64,000 bases of DNA from Magnolia sinica (Eukaryota > Streptophyta > Magnoliopsida > Magnoliales > Magnoliaceae), in contig NC_080588.1 of assembly GCF_029962835.1 (NCBI RefSeq), positions 19,796,001-19,860,000 of the forward strand, in the 5' to 3' direction. Position 1 is the stretch's first letter. Each line of letters begins with the position of its first letter. The position numbers and the translations under genes were made by a program. This document shows positions 54,223 to 64,000 of the stretch, one piece after another. The notes beneath the pieces were generated by a model that saw nothing but the letters and a program-made list of their open reading frames with translations, was not told the DNA's origin and did not search any database.

Positions 54223-57110
54223 AAAAAAATTTTCATCCTCGAAATTCGTACCTTCTCATATTCCTCAAGGATTTGAGGGTAGCTCTTTCTGACCTCAGCT
54301 TCAGTCTCCCAAGTAGCTTCTTCTTCACTATGATGCGTCCATAGTACTTTCACAAGAGGGATGACCTTGCTACGCAATACCTGCTCCTTCCTGTCTAGGA
54401 TACGCGTCGGTCGCAGTACATATGTGGCATCCTCGCTCAACTGCACCTACTCCTAATTGATAATATGCGAAGGATCAGGAATGTACTTCTTTAGTATAGA
54501 AACATGAAATACGTTATGCACGCCTGCAAGTGGTATGGGCAAAGCAAGGCGGTATGCTACCACTCCCACTCGATCCAGAATTTGAAATGGACCAATAAAT
54601 CTCGGCATGAGCTTTCCCTTCTTACCGAACCGTAGAACTCCCTTCATAGGGGAAACCTTAAGAAATACATGGTCTCCAACCTCAAACTCAAGCGGTCGCC
54701 GCCTCGTATCAGCGTAACTCTTCTGCCTGCTCTGGGTTGTCAGAAGTCGACGTCAAATAATGTCAACTTTCTCTGAAGTCGTCTACACCAACTCCGGGCC
54801 AATCAAACTATGTTCGCTAACTTCTGTCTAGCAATGCAGTGCTCTGCACGGGCGACCATACAATGCCTCGTAGGGAGTCATGCCGATACTCGCCTGGAAA
54901 CTATTGTTATACGCAAACTCTACATAAGGGAGATAATCATCCCAACTGTCCTTGAAATCTAAAACACAAGCTCGCAACATGTTTTTCAGAATCTGATTTA
55001 CACGTTCCGTCTGCCCGTCTGTCTGTGGATGAAACGGGGTGATAAACTTCAATTTCACACCCATCGCTTCTTGGATACGAGTGCAGAAGATAGATGTGAA
55101 ACGCGTGTCTTTGTCAGACATAATCTCTAAGGGAAATCCATGCAAACGTACAATCTCCTTGATGTACAATCTAGCCAACTCGTCTGCAGAGTTTATGACT
55201 CTGATCGGTAAGAAATAAGCCGACTTCATCAACCGGTCGACGATCACCCAAATAGAGTCATGTCCTTTCCTTGTTCTCGGTAACCCTGAAATAAAATTTA
55301 TAGAGATGAAGTCCCACTTCCATTCTGCTATGGGCATGGACTGAAGCAGCCCAGGAGGTCGGCGATGCTCTGCCTTGACCTGCTGGCGCGTGAGACAACG
55401 AGATACAAACTCAGCAATGTGAACCTTCATGTTGTCCCACCAATAAGATCTTCTCATATCTTGATACATCTTCGTGCTACCTGGATGCATCGCAAGCTTA
55501 GAATTATGGGCTGACTCGAGAATCTTCCGTCTCAAGTCATGAATGTCTGGGACACATAACTGGCCACGAAATCGTAGGCCCCCATCTGAACTAACACTCC
55601 ACTCGGAGTTCTCATCTGTACCAACCCACTCTCTCATTTTCGCCAAAAGTTCATCATCTACCTGAGCTGCAACGATCCTCTCGTCAATGAGGGGCTGTAC
55701 ACGAATGTGTGCGATAACCTCATACGACTCTTCCACTGTAAGTTTCTGCTCAAAGTCTCGCACAAACTCCAACATGTCTCACTCTGCTATCATTAGCGGA
55801 GCCGCAAACTCTATAGTCTTCTTGCGACTCAACGCGTCTGCCACAAGGTTTGCCTTACCCGGGTGGTATGAAACATCGAACTTAAAGTCTTTCAATGTTT
55901 CCATCCATTGACGTTGCCTCATATTCAAGTCACGCTGCGTGAAAATGTACTTAAGACTCTTGTGGTCGCAAAAGAGTTCGAACTCCTCTCCGTAGAGGTA
56001 ATGTCTCCAGAGCTTTAATGCAAAAATGACAGCTGCCAACTCCAGGTCATGTGTAGGGTAATTTTCTTCGTGTTTCCTTAACTGTCTCGAAGCATATGCA
56101 ATCACCTTGTCCTTCTGCATAAGGACAAAACCCAGACCAATGTGAGAGGCGTCAGTATATATCATATACTTAATCCCTTGCTCTGGCAATACTAGCACAG
56201 GGGCGGACGTCAACTTGTCCTTCAGCTCTTGAAAAGCTATCTCCGCCCTCTCATTCCAAGCAAACTTCAAATCTTTCCGTGTCAACTGAGACAACGGTCT
56301 GGCTATCTTCGAGAAGTCTCATATGAAGCGTCGATAATAGCCTACTAGACCCAGAAAGCTTCTCACCTCAGTAACTGAACCAGGCTACTTCCAGTCCTGA
56401 ACTGCAGCTACCTTAGCAAGATCGACAGATATCCCTTCCTTGAACACCACATGTCCTAGGAACTTAACTTTCTCTTTCCAGAAATCGTATTTCTTGAACT
56501 ACGTAAAAAGCTGATTCTTCCTGAGAGTATCCAAGACCGCTCTTAAGTACTCCTCGTGCTCTTCCCGACTCGCAGAATATATCAAAATGTCATTGATAAA
56601 GACAATGACGAATCGGAATAAGAATGACCGAAATACCCTGTTCATCAGATCCATGAACATAGCAGGTGCGTTCGTAAGACCGAACGACATCACAAGGAAC
56701 TCATAATGGCCAAAGCTAGTCCTGAAGGTGGTCTTCTGCACATCCTTATTCTTGACACGCAACTGATGATACCCTGACTGCAGATCAACCTTCGAGAAGT
56801 ACCGTGCCCCCTTCAACTGATCAAATAAATCATCGATCCTGGGCAAATGATACTTATTCTTCACAGTCACCTAATTCAACCTGTGATAATCAATACATAA
56901 TCGCAAGGAACCATCCTTCTTCTTAACAAACAGGACAGGTGCTCCCCAAGGAGACACACTAGGCCGAATAAAACCTAAATTCAACAAGCCATCTATCTAC
57001 TTTCTCAATTCTTCCATTTCACTCGGAGGCATACGATAGGTGGGCAAAGAAATGGGTGCCGCACCAGGCATGAGATCGATAGTAAAATCAATCTTGCGCT
57101 AAGGGGGTAA
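54213..57110 (-). pseudogene. Chromovirus pol: RT, RNase H, integrase, chromodomain-like tail
   Basis: All in one frame, shifted by one relative to gag-protease. RT (57040-56300): [32 protein letters not shown]; the catalytic box reads FIND, the first Asp replaced by Asn (AAT at 56592-56594). RNase H (56294-55900): [23 protein letters not shown]. Integrase (55600-54830): two zinc His are present and one of the two Cys is Arg (55386-55388). The first catalytic Asp is Asn (55296-55298), while the second Asp and the Glu (35 residues between) remain. The GPF motif follows at about 54595. The tail at 54446-54213 resembles a chromodomain. Stops occur at about 57000, 56870, 55778, 54830, 54700 and 54450. 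RT copies RNA to DNA and integrase inserts it; both are dead here. Confidence 0.88.
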
Positions 57111-58828
57111 ACAGGAATCGACTCGAACACATCTTCAAACTCCCGAACTACAGGCGTGCTTTCAAACGCCAATCCAGCAATACTCTCCAACAGAGAAGTA
57201 TAATAACCAAGACGAAAAGGGTAACTGACCTGAACTGAGAAAGTAACTGTCTCGCCCTCAGGTCCATGGATTGTCACCGACCTAACTTCACAATTAATCT
57301 CTGCCCGCATCTTCGTGAGCTAATCCATACCCATAATGACATCGTAATGGTAAAGAGGTGCGACAAAAAGGTCAACAAGAATCGATCCACTCCCTAGATC
57401 AATCAAACAATCCATACAACGCTTGTTCATAGCAGAGGAGATCCCTGTAGCGATAGTAAGCGTCACTCCCTTCATAGTAGCAGTGCCCAAACCCAGGCGC
57501 CTAACTGCCGCATATGATATAAGAGAGGTAGTAGATCCTATATCCACCAACATAGAAACGGGAATACCTTGGATGTGAGCAGTAACCTCGAAGGATCTTG
57601 GCACCAAGTCAGCCACAGGCGCTTCAGCTGAGAGCGCGTGAACTCGAGCCTGCTGCTGGCGATTCGGCGAAGGAACCATGGGCCGCTGAGGTGGCCTGAA
57701 GCTAGGTACAGAAGGTCTGAAGGATGGATGAGTACGATCCGAATGCCCCATCTTCCCACAGTACGAACAACTAAAATCAGCTTGCACCTGCTGAGCGGGT
57801 GGCGCTGAACACCTCAGAGGAGAATCTGCCCGCGGCCTCTTACCGAGAAATGGTGCACTCTGAAAGTCAGGTCATGGTCTGGGAACCATAGGTGGTCGCA
57901 TACGGGATGACCTGTCCCCGTCCTGCTCAGCTCGCAGGGACATGCTTACCAACTCCACATAGGAAGATATGCTAGCACAGCACATCTTCGATCGGATCTC
58001 AGGCCTCAACCCCTCAGAAAAATGTCACATTTACATCGGCTGATCACCCAGAATCAAAGGAGCATAGCGACCTAGCTTAGTAAACCGGTTTTCATACTCC
58101 GTCACCGACATCCCTCCCTGACGGAGGCGAAGGAACTCACTCTCCTTCTCGTGTCGGTACGTAACCAAAAAATACTTCTCATGGAAGCGTGCCTCAAACG
58201 CCTGCCATGACCATTCATACCCTTCCGCAACAGTGCGAAGAACACTCTCCCACCATAAACTGGCCTCCTTCTCAAACATGAAGGAGGCAAGCTCGACCTG
58301 CTCAACCTCAGAACAATGCAGCGGCCTCAACATCTTAGAGATGCAATCAATCTAGTACTCGGCCTCTTCCGGTCTATGAGAACCCGCAAATGTGGGATGT
58401 CGTAAGCGTTGGAATCGCTCAAATGTGCCGCTCGCATTAGCGCTCCCAGATGGGTGTATAGGTGAAGCAGGTGGAGTCGCCCCCATCGACTGAGCAAAGA
58501 TGCCAGCCATAGAAGACAGAAACTGTTGTTGCTACTGGTGGTGGTGGTGGTGGTGGTGCTGCTGCTGCATCAACAACATCATCTGCTCAAACCTATCAAG
58601 AGGCGGAGCAGACGAAGATGCATATGGCATCGATGCAGATGCATGGTTCAGCTCAGGAACCGAAGGCGTGACTGGAGGAGCCATGGGTGGAATCACAGGT
58701 GTCGGCCCAGCACTAGTATGAGATGGGCCCGACTGTGGATCCGTCAGGCTATCACCTAGGGGAGAAACCCCGGCAAGCGACTCGACCAAAGAGAGACGGG
58801 CCGAAGTCTTCGATCCCTTAGGAGGCAT
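57110..58828 (-). pseudogene. Chromovirus gag and protease
   Basis: ATG at 58828 (MPPKGSKTSARLSLVESLAG). There is a Pro/Ser/Ala-rich N-terminus, then a His run (codons at 58535-58556) and capsid-type wording at 58333-58030 (ASFMFEKEASLWWESV, WQAFEARFHEKYF, LRQGGMSVTEY). The zinc knuckle at about 57769-57728 reads C-x2-C-x4-H-x4-H rather than ending in Cys. Protease follows (VSMLVDIGSTTSLIS); the D-S/T-G triad is D-I-G with ATA at 57539-57541. In-frame stops lie near 58532, 58351, 58024, 58018 and 57873, with another near 57317, and a frameshift near 57110 separates it from RT. Gag forms the particle and protease matures it; neither could work from this copy. Confidence 0.87.
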
Positions 58829-59100
58829 ACCCTACATTCAACAGAGGATGCACCCTGTGAGATCCAACATTCACATAATCCACCCACACAGCATTTGCAT
58901 CACAACTCAAAGATGACAAATTCCATTTAACAAAATTATCGCAATACAAGGAGTATAGTATTACATGAATCGCGACAGAGAAAGCATGTGAATTAAAACA
59001 TCTAAAACTTCAAACAACAAACAACTTCCAACTACTATGCCAACAACGGCTACACACAAAAAGAAACAACAAACAGAGCAAAGGACGACTACAACTGCAA

Positions 59101-60334
59101 CTACTCGTCGGAATCAGAAGATGGAGGCGGGGCACCCTTATCCTGCAAACAACACAGGATAGACTTTAGATTTTGAGTCACCTTCTTAAACTTATGCTTC
59201 ACGAGGCCTCGAAGATCCATAATATCCTAGCGTAGAACAGCCTGACCCTCCTCAAGCCGAGCGATACGAGCATCCCTGGCAGCCTGATCTGCGCTCTGCT
59301 CTGGTACCACAGGAGGAGAACTCTCACTCGTATCCTAGGCCTCTACCTCTTCCTCGTCCTGCTCTGCTTCTTCTTCAATCTCATCTCCACCCTCGCCATA
59401 ACTCTCTCCCTCATCGCTCTGTCTCATCCTCACTTTCTGAGACTTGTTGCCGATGAGGCCCAATGTCCATCTGATTTAGGGTCGTCTCATTAATGTAGCG
59501 AACATGTACCAGCTTTTCTACCCCAAGCCTATAGCCAAACTCATGTGCAAGCTTACAAATGAGTCGGCCAAATAGGAGTGATTCGGTCCTCCTATTCGAA
59601 CGAGCGATAAGGATAATCTGACGCAAGATGTACATTGGCACACATAGCTTCTCTCCTTGCCCCACCTGATATAGAAAATCTACCATCAGGCGTGTACACT
59701 CGCTGCGTTTGCTCCACCTTGGATATATATTGAATGTGCACATGTGGTGAAGCAAGCGAAAGTTGTCCGTCATGTTGGTAGCTAGAAGGCTTCTATTAGG
59801 CTACCATTCGACTAGACGACCACACAGGAGCCGCGTACGGCGATCCCTCTCACGTGCACTGCTCAAATTCTTCTCACTGGCATGCACCTCACCAAGCAGC
59901 ACATTTAAGAGTCAGGATATCAAAGCGACGTTGACCGTGGCCTCCCGACCGCTTCCACAAGGGATCTTGAACTGCAGAGGCTCCAGCGAAGGATCACGAA
60001 TGAGGACATAAAAAGCTTGAACAGTGCTCGCATTGGCGCGATATTCCCCCTCAAACAAGGGACACCAACCGGCCCCTTCCAAGAGCTCCAATAAGAGAAA
60101 CTTGCCAAATAGTCATGGATCTATATGAGCCTTAAAAAGGACCCTACGACCTTCATAGACTCCATGAGATAGCTCCGCTAACAAGGTTCTTCCAATGGGA
60201 GCCTGAGAATCAAGGTCCCGCTTAGTCTGAAACTCACGGGTGGCGGTCGTGCTCGCGGCAGCACCTCTCGGCCTCCGTGCACAGGTTGGGCGGCTAGGCC
60301 CGACTTCATCTACGGGCGCTCTCTTCTTCCCCAT
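59101..60334 (-). pseudogene. Extra sense ORF between 5' LTR and gag (plant transposon-protein-like)
   Basis: About 411 codons in the same sense as gag, from ATG 60334 (MGKKRAPVDEVGPSRPTCAR) to TAG at 59101-59103, 272 nt before the gag ATG. Conserved-looking blocks are LLAELSHGVYEGRRVLFKAH, LLELLEGAGWCPLFEG, FYVLIRDPSLEPLQFKIP, NFRLLHHMCTFNIYPRWSKR and KLCVPMYILRQIILIA, then an acidic stretch and a helix-prone end. The layout resembles the 'putative plant transposon protein' domain proteins (PF20167-like, from memory). Three internal stops are TGA, TGA and TAG (near 60113, 59915, 59800), each one C-to-T change away from Arg or Gln. A further break lies near 59410, and more stops (near 59337 and 59246) in the tail. 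Function unknown. Confidence 0.65.
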
Positions 60335-61198
60335 CAAAGAGAGAAAGGTGGAGATGAAAAATATGGTTGTGACAAACTCAAATAGGGCCATGGAAAATGA
60401 GAGAAAAGGGAGAAATGGGAAGAATGGTGAGGCTTCCACACCCTTGAGATCCCCAAGAAGGATTTGAGAGCCCAAATGAGAGGAAAACGGAGTGAAGACA
60501 GTAATGAAGATGAGGTTTTGAGATGGGTTGAATGGGTGTGCACGAAAATGGAAGAAGAAGGAGATTGGGGAGGAATTTTTATGGAGTTTTGAGAGAGACT
60601 TGAAGAAAAGGAAAGCTTGGAGGGTGAGTTTGTGAAGTAAATAGGGTTTAGAAGGGTTTAAAATCGAGCAACCATGGAGGAGTGAGCCACACAAGACCCC
60701 ACATGCGTCGGCCTGAGCCGGCCCGCTGGACGGTGAGGGCTCGCCGAACCGGCGAGGTCATCGCCGGTCTCTGAACAATCCGGTGATGACTCACCATTTG
60801 TGCGAGGTCCTCCTGGCCCCCTAAGTCCAAAATGATGTGGGTCCCCACTAGGCCCCCCTGGAATTGCCCCGATTGGGCCCTCAGTCCGATCCGACGCATA
60901 TCGGCCACTCGGGTTAAAATTTGATAGAAACATAGGTTTACAGATATTTTAAGGACTGAGATGGGAAGACAAACCATATAAACTCGTCAATGGATGGTCT
61001 AGAAGAGATTTTGGGTCGCTGTGTGTGATCAGGAGTGCGCACAGACTCGATCTTGGCGATCATTTTCAGTAAACTTTCGCCGATAGAAGCAACGGAAACA
61101 CATACACAAATTCTACAATAAACTCACACCCTCATATATTAAGGTGGCGACAGCGTGCGGTGTGTGACTATAACCCAGGTCCGATTTAATCCAATCAT
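60335..61198 (-). other. Chromovirus leader between primer site and extra ORF
   Basis: About 860 bp with no recognisable domain. GC-rich at 60660-60930 (CCGGCGAGG, CGGTGATGACTCACC-like words). The ORF reading through 60335-60694 is a Phe/Leu/Ser-rich extension I do not consider coding. Confidence 0.55.
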
Positions 61199-61211
61199 GC
61201 TCTGATACTAA
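61199..61211 (-). other. Chromovirus primer-binding site
   Basis: On the minus strand TTAGTATCAGAGC, starting 2 bp after the 5' LTR end. It resembles the initiator-methionine tRNA complement with TGG replaced by TTA. Confidence 0.8.
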
Positions 61212-61213
61212 CT

Positions 61214-64000
61214 TGTAACGCCCTAAAATTTGAGGGTCGAGCATAACTCAGCTCCCGAGTTTCAAAACATCACTTATGTAACATATTTAATGATGGATGT
61301 ATGTTGTCTGTAAGAGTACATAAAACATGGAATAGATTAAGCCAAACTGCAAACATAATTTAGGGATAAGTGAAGGACGCAAGCGGAAGACTTAAAGAAA
61401 CATATGTGTACATGTGCAAGTCCCTGAAATACGTATACATGTCAGGTCATACTTACAAGTGTTGCTCTCAAAAATACAAGAATCAAAATGAAATTATCTA
61501 TTCCAAAAGAAAACCCAGAATCCCCGCATATCAGGACATGACTCACATGAACCTGCCTGAGAATTGCATAAAAGAAAATGCGACCTCATCATCCTCGAAC
61601 TCCTGCTCTGCCTCAGGGGTTGCATCAACATTTGCATCTAAGACAAAGTCTGGTTGGTGTTAAAACACCGCCCCAGAACGAGGGAGTAAGTGATCAACTC
61701 AGTGGAACAATACCGCAAAAGTTAACATGATATCAAATCAATCAAGCAGTAATGATAAGGTAATACAATTAAACAACTCTAAAGTACTCTTGTTAATGCA
61801 AGGATGTATGTATAAATGATGCATGCCCTAGCCTGCACTCCTCAACGTCTTCATCTTACGTTACGCATGACAACCTCCCGCAGTGCCAACGACTTCCACG
61901 CACATGCAATGCGGTGCATGAACATAATTATCAAGTTGTTATTAGTCCTTTTCATACAGCAGGATTGGGAAGCTAAGGTACCTTCCTCATATCAATTTCC
62001 ACACAGTGATCCATTCTAGGGTCGTCAGTCCTAGGCCATCTCATACGATCATATGATTCTAGGTCACTGTAAAGGGCTCATCACCAATCAATGCACGCTT
62101 ATCATACCTTCGTTACTACTCTAAGGCTCATCGCCTTAATGTAGTATCAAGGTATGCTCGATGTCACTACAAAGGGCTCATCACCAATCAATGTAGGCCG
62201 ACAACACGAATATAGTGTCCCATACTACCATAATCGGCTCACGAGTCTGGTGTGCTCACTGGTCACTACGGGGAGGCTCATCACCCTAGCGTAGGCTGAT
62301 AGTTCGACCACGGTGTCCCATACCACCATGTCCGGCTCATGAGTCCTAGCGGATCAAGGTACAACGGTTAACAGAATTTCATCGATAAGTTTGGTACCCT
62401 AGATTCAAACAATAGCGTCCATACATGGTGAACATACATCGGACAATCGGGTTACTTGACGAACTTGAATAGCACGAGTGCACGTTGGGTTGAATGACAT
62501 AGAGTGCGCAAACACTCCATGTGGCCAAACCACTGCTGACAACTCTAATACGACTCAGGTTCATCAAATCACATCGTTTATGGCGAAAGCAACCTCAGCC
62601 ACGAACTCAAGGCCGATTACCGATTTCCTGGACTATTTCATAGTCCCAAACACCTTCCATTATAACAGATATGCATATACAATTTAAATGAAACAATAAT
62701 TCAAATCATGTAGTATGTGAGCATTTGAAGAATATCAACTTAACATGGATTTACACATAAGTAATACTTGAAGTTAAACAACAAAGAATGTGACTTGCAT
62801 ATAGGAAATCATACACACCAATAGGAGAGTTGAGAATCGCTTCTCAACGCCCGCAAATAGGATAATATATTACACTTTAGACCATTCAGACATTTCTACA
62901 AACACTTAGACTACATAGTTCAACATACATGATGTATGTTGGAATACACACATTTGGACAATTCCTTTTGCCAAGGAGTTGACACACATACAACTAGCAC
63001 AAATACACGATAGTTAATCATGGCAAGTACATGTTCATATTTTATACATGTACGATACTTCCTACATATACATAGAATACACAAATCTCAATATAACACA
63101 TACATATCAGGAACGCAAAATAAACATAGCATTTGGCATATGAAATTGCATCCATAACAATAATAAACCATTATCTGACATTGAAAGCCTTGAAAACCAT
63201 AACCTATACGAGTATAGTCCGCACCTTAAACCAGAAAAAGTACACCAAACTGATTCAGACGATATGTCTTCGTCAACGGCGACTAGATACCTAAGGCAAG
63301 AATAGAAATGAGCTACATCAACACATAGACTATTCTAAGCTCTAAACAGATTAGGGTTAGATTAACTTACCCAAGAAGGAACTTAGAATCGCCGGAATAA
63401 CGATTCAAAAGTGATGGTTTAAGGATGTAGAGTAACAGGAAAGAATCTTAAGATGATTCACCAACTTCTCTCTCACTTTCTCTCTCTTTTCCCCTCTCTT
63501 TCTTAGCTAGGGTTAGAAAATTCGTATGGAAAAGAGAGTGAGGGTTTTAAGGTCTTTATATAGGCCTAACATTGATGAAAATAGCCCCATGGCCAAGGTA
63601 TACTTAGGTTATAACCAAATTAGGCCTCTCTCAATCCAACGGAGCACTTCCGGTGGTCCTTTCTCCAAGTGCGGTCGGACTTAAGCTCACTGACCATGGA
63701 TCTAGGTCAGGCTGAATTTTCGTACTGATCAGATTTACAGATCAGCCGTGGCGGACCACACTCAATTCAACGGTCACCGAAACTCGATCAGGTCCACAAG
63801 CATTAGACATGCCTGGGCCATCTTCTCTGATCCGAGGGTGAAATTGGGTCAGAATCCAACAATCAGATTGCTAAAAATCGTCGCGCAAGCGACACGACTC
63901 AGATTTTATAAAATTATATTTAATTTCTCACCGTTCTCACACTCTTCACTCCGGACTCAATCAAATCAACCCAGGACATCATCTGGACTTGATTTTTGAG
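61214..64000 (-). repeat. Chromovirus 5' LTR (partial, cut by the window end)
   Basis: Collinear with 51115 onward for the full 2787 bp visible: same order of words, same inner end TGTAACGCCC on the plus strand. About 300 bp, including the outer TGTAATGACTCG start, should lie beyond the window. Confidence 0.92.
63555..63562 (-). promoter_or_regulatory. TATA box of the 5' LTR
   Basis: TATATAAA on the minus strand, reading into the element. The position is conserved with 53453-53460. Confidence 0.65.

Larger units (their letters stand above)
51115..64000 (-). mobile_element. Ty3/gypsy chromovirus (Tekay/Del-like), truncated by the window end
   Basis: Direct repeats (51115-54210 and 61214 to the window end) flank a minus-strand internal region: primer site, extra ORF, gag with zinc knuckle, protease, RT, RNase H, integrase and chromodomain-like tail, polypurine tract. 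That domain order and the C-terminal wording (RILDRKEQVLRSK, PLVKVLW) point to the Tekay/Del lineage. If the right LTR has the same length as the left, the element ends near 64310 and is about 13.2 kb. The five bases left of the 3' LTR are GTTGC (51110-51114); the partner target copy is outside the window. Every ORF is broken, so it is not autonomous. In the first 175 bp the two LTRs differ at 8 sites, all transitions. Confidence 0.9.

Noticed and set aside
58500..58759. Val/Leu- and Cys/Trp-repeat plus-strand ORFs
   Set aside because: They are shadows of the His-codon run in gag on the other strand.

Overview
This is a nuclear genomic window from a flowering plant with a large, repeat-rich genome. 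The evidence is one intron-rich plant-type gene with GT-AG introns, nested LTR retrotransposons of both plant superfamilies, many foldback MITE-like elements, and abundant GA/CT, TA and CA microsatellites. I cannot name the species. I saw no rRNA, tRNA, CRISPR or prokaryotic gene.

One host gene is convincing: a flavin-containing monooxygenase of the plant FMO GS-OX-like group, on the minus strand from 40685 (ATG) to 23596 (stop). Seven exons join in frame into an uninterrupted 460-residue protein with the FAD and NADP motifs. The coding sequence is 1383 nt but the gene covers about 17.1 kb, because introns 1, 2, 4 and 6 (8.7, 2.6, 2.0 and 1.6 kb) hold transposable elements. These include a 3.1-kb compound inverted repeat tipped by microsatellites, a LINE reverse-transcriptase relic, a solo LTR, a hAT-type MITE with a perfect 8-bp target duplication, and several 400-500 bp hairpin elements.

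Left part (1-22691): two minus-oriented LTR fragments abut a decayed Ty1/copia pol relic (2076-4081). Next is a Ty3 deletion derivative, 'element B' (5478-13595), flanked by a perfect TAGCT duplication. Its 3' LTR is split by a 3.9-kb solo LTR ('A1', 9090-13031, duplication GTTAG/GTCAG). A second copy of the same LTR family ('A2', 13952-22691, CAAAT/TAAAT) is split by a 4.4-kb piece of another Ty3 element carrying a 4.2-kb LTR ('C', 14815-19172, ATTTT/ATTTC).

Right part (41000-64000): a copia 5' LTR plus gag relic (41354-42715) is fused to a Ty3/Tat-like element. That element has a plus-strand integrase relic and a spliced-looking antisense ORF with its own TATA box (44309-46610). After a mostly empty stretch and a 21-bp minisatellite (about 50190-51114) comes a large minus-strand Ty3 chromovirus (Tekay/Del-like) from 51115 to beyond the window end. 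It has about 3.1-kb LTRs, gag-pol with a chromodomain-like tail, and an extra sense ORF between the 5' LTR and gag. All its proteins are broken by stops, a frameshift and loss of catalytic residues.

A recurring theme is a motif close to GGGCCCACCATGATGTATG. It forms the termini of the hairpin elements and is tandemly repeated inside the A-family LTRs, so potential TCP/site II-type sites have been spread through the FMO introns and its upstream region. Exon joins, target duplications and catalytic-residue calls were read directly from the sequence; family assignments rest on remembered family features; functional consequences are inference.
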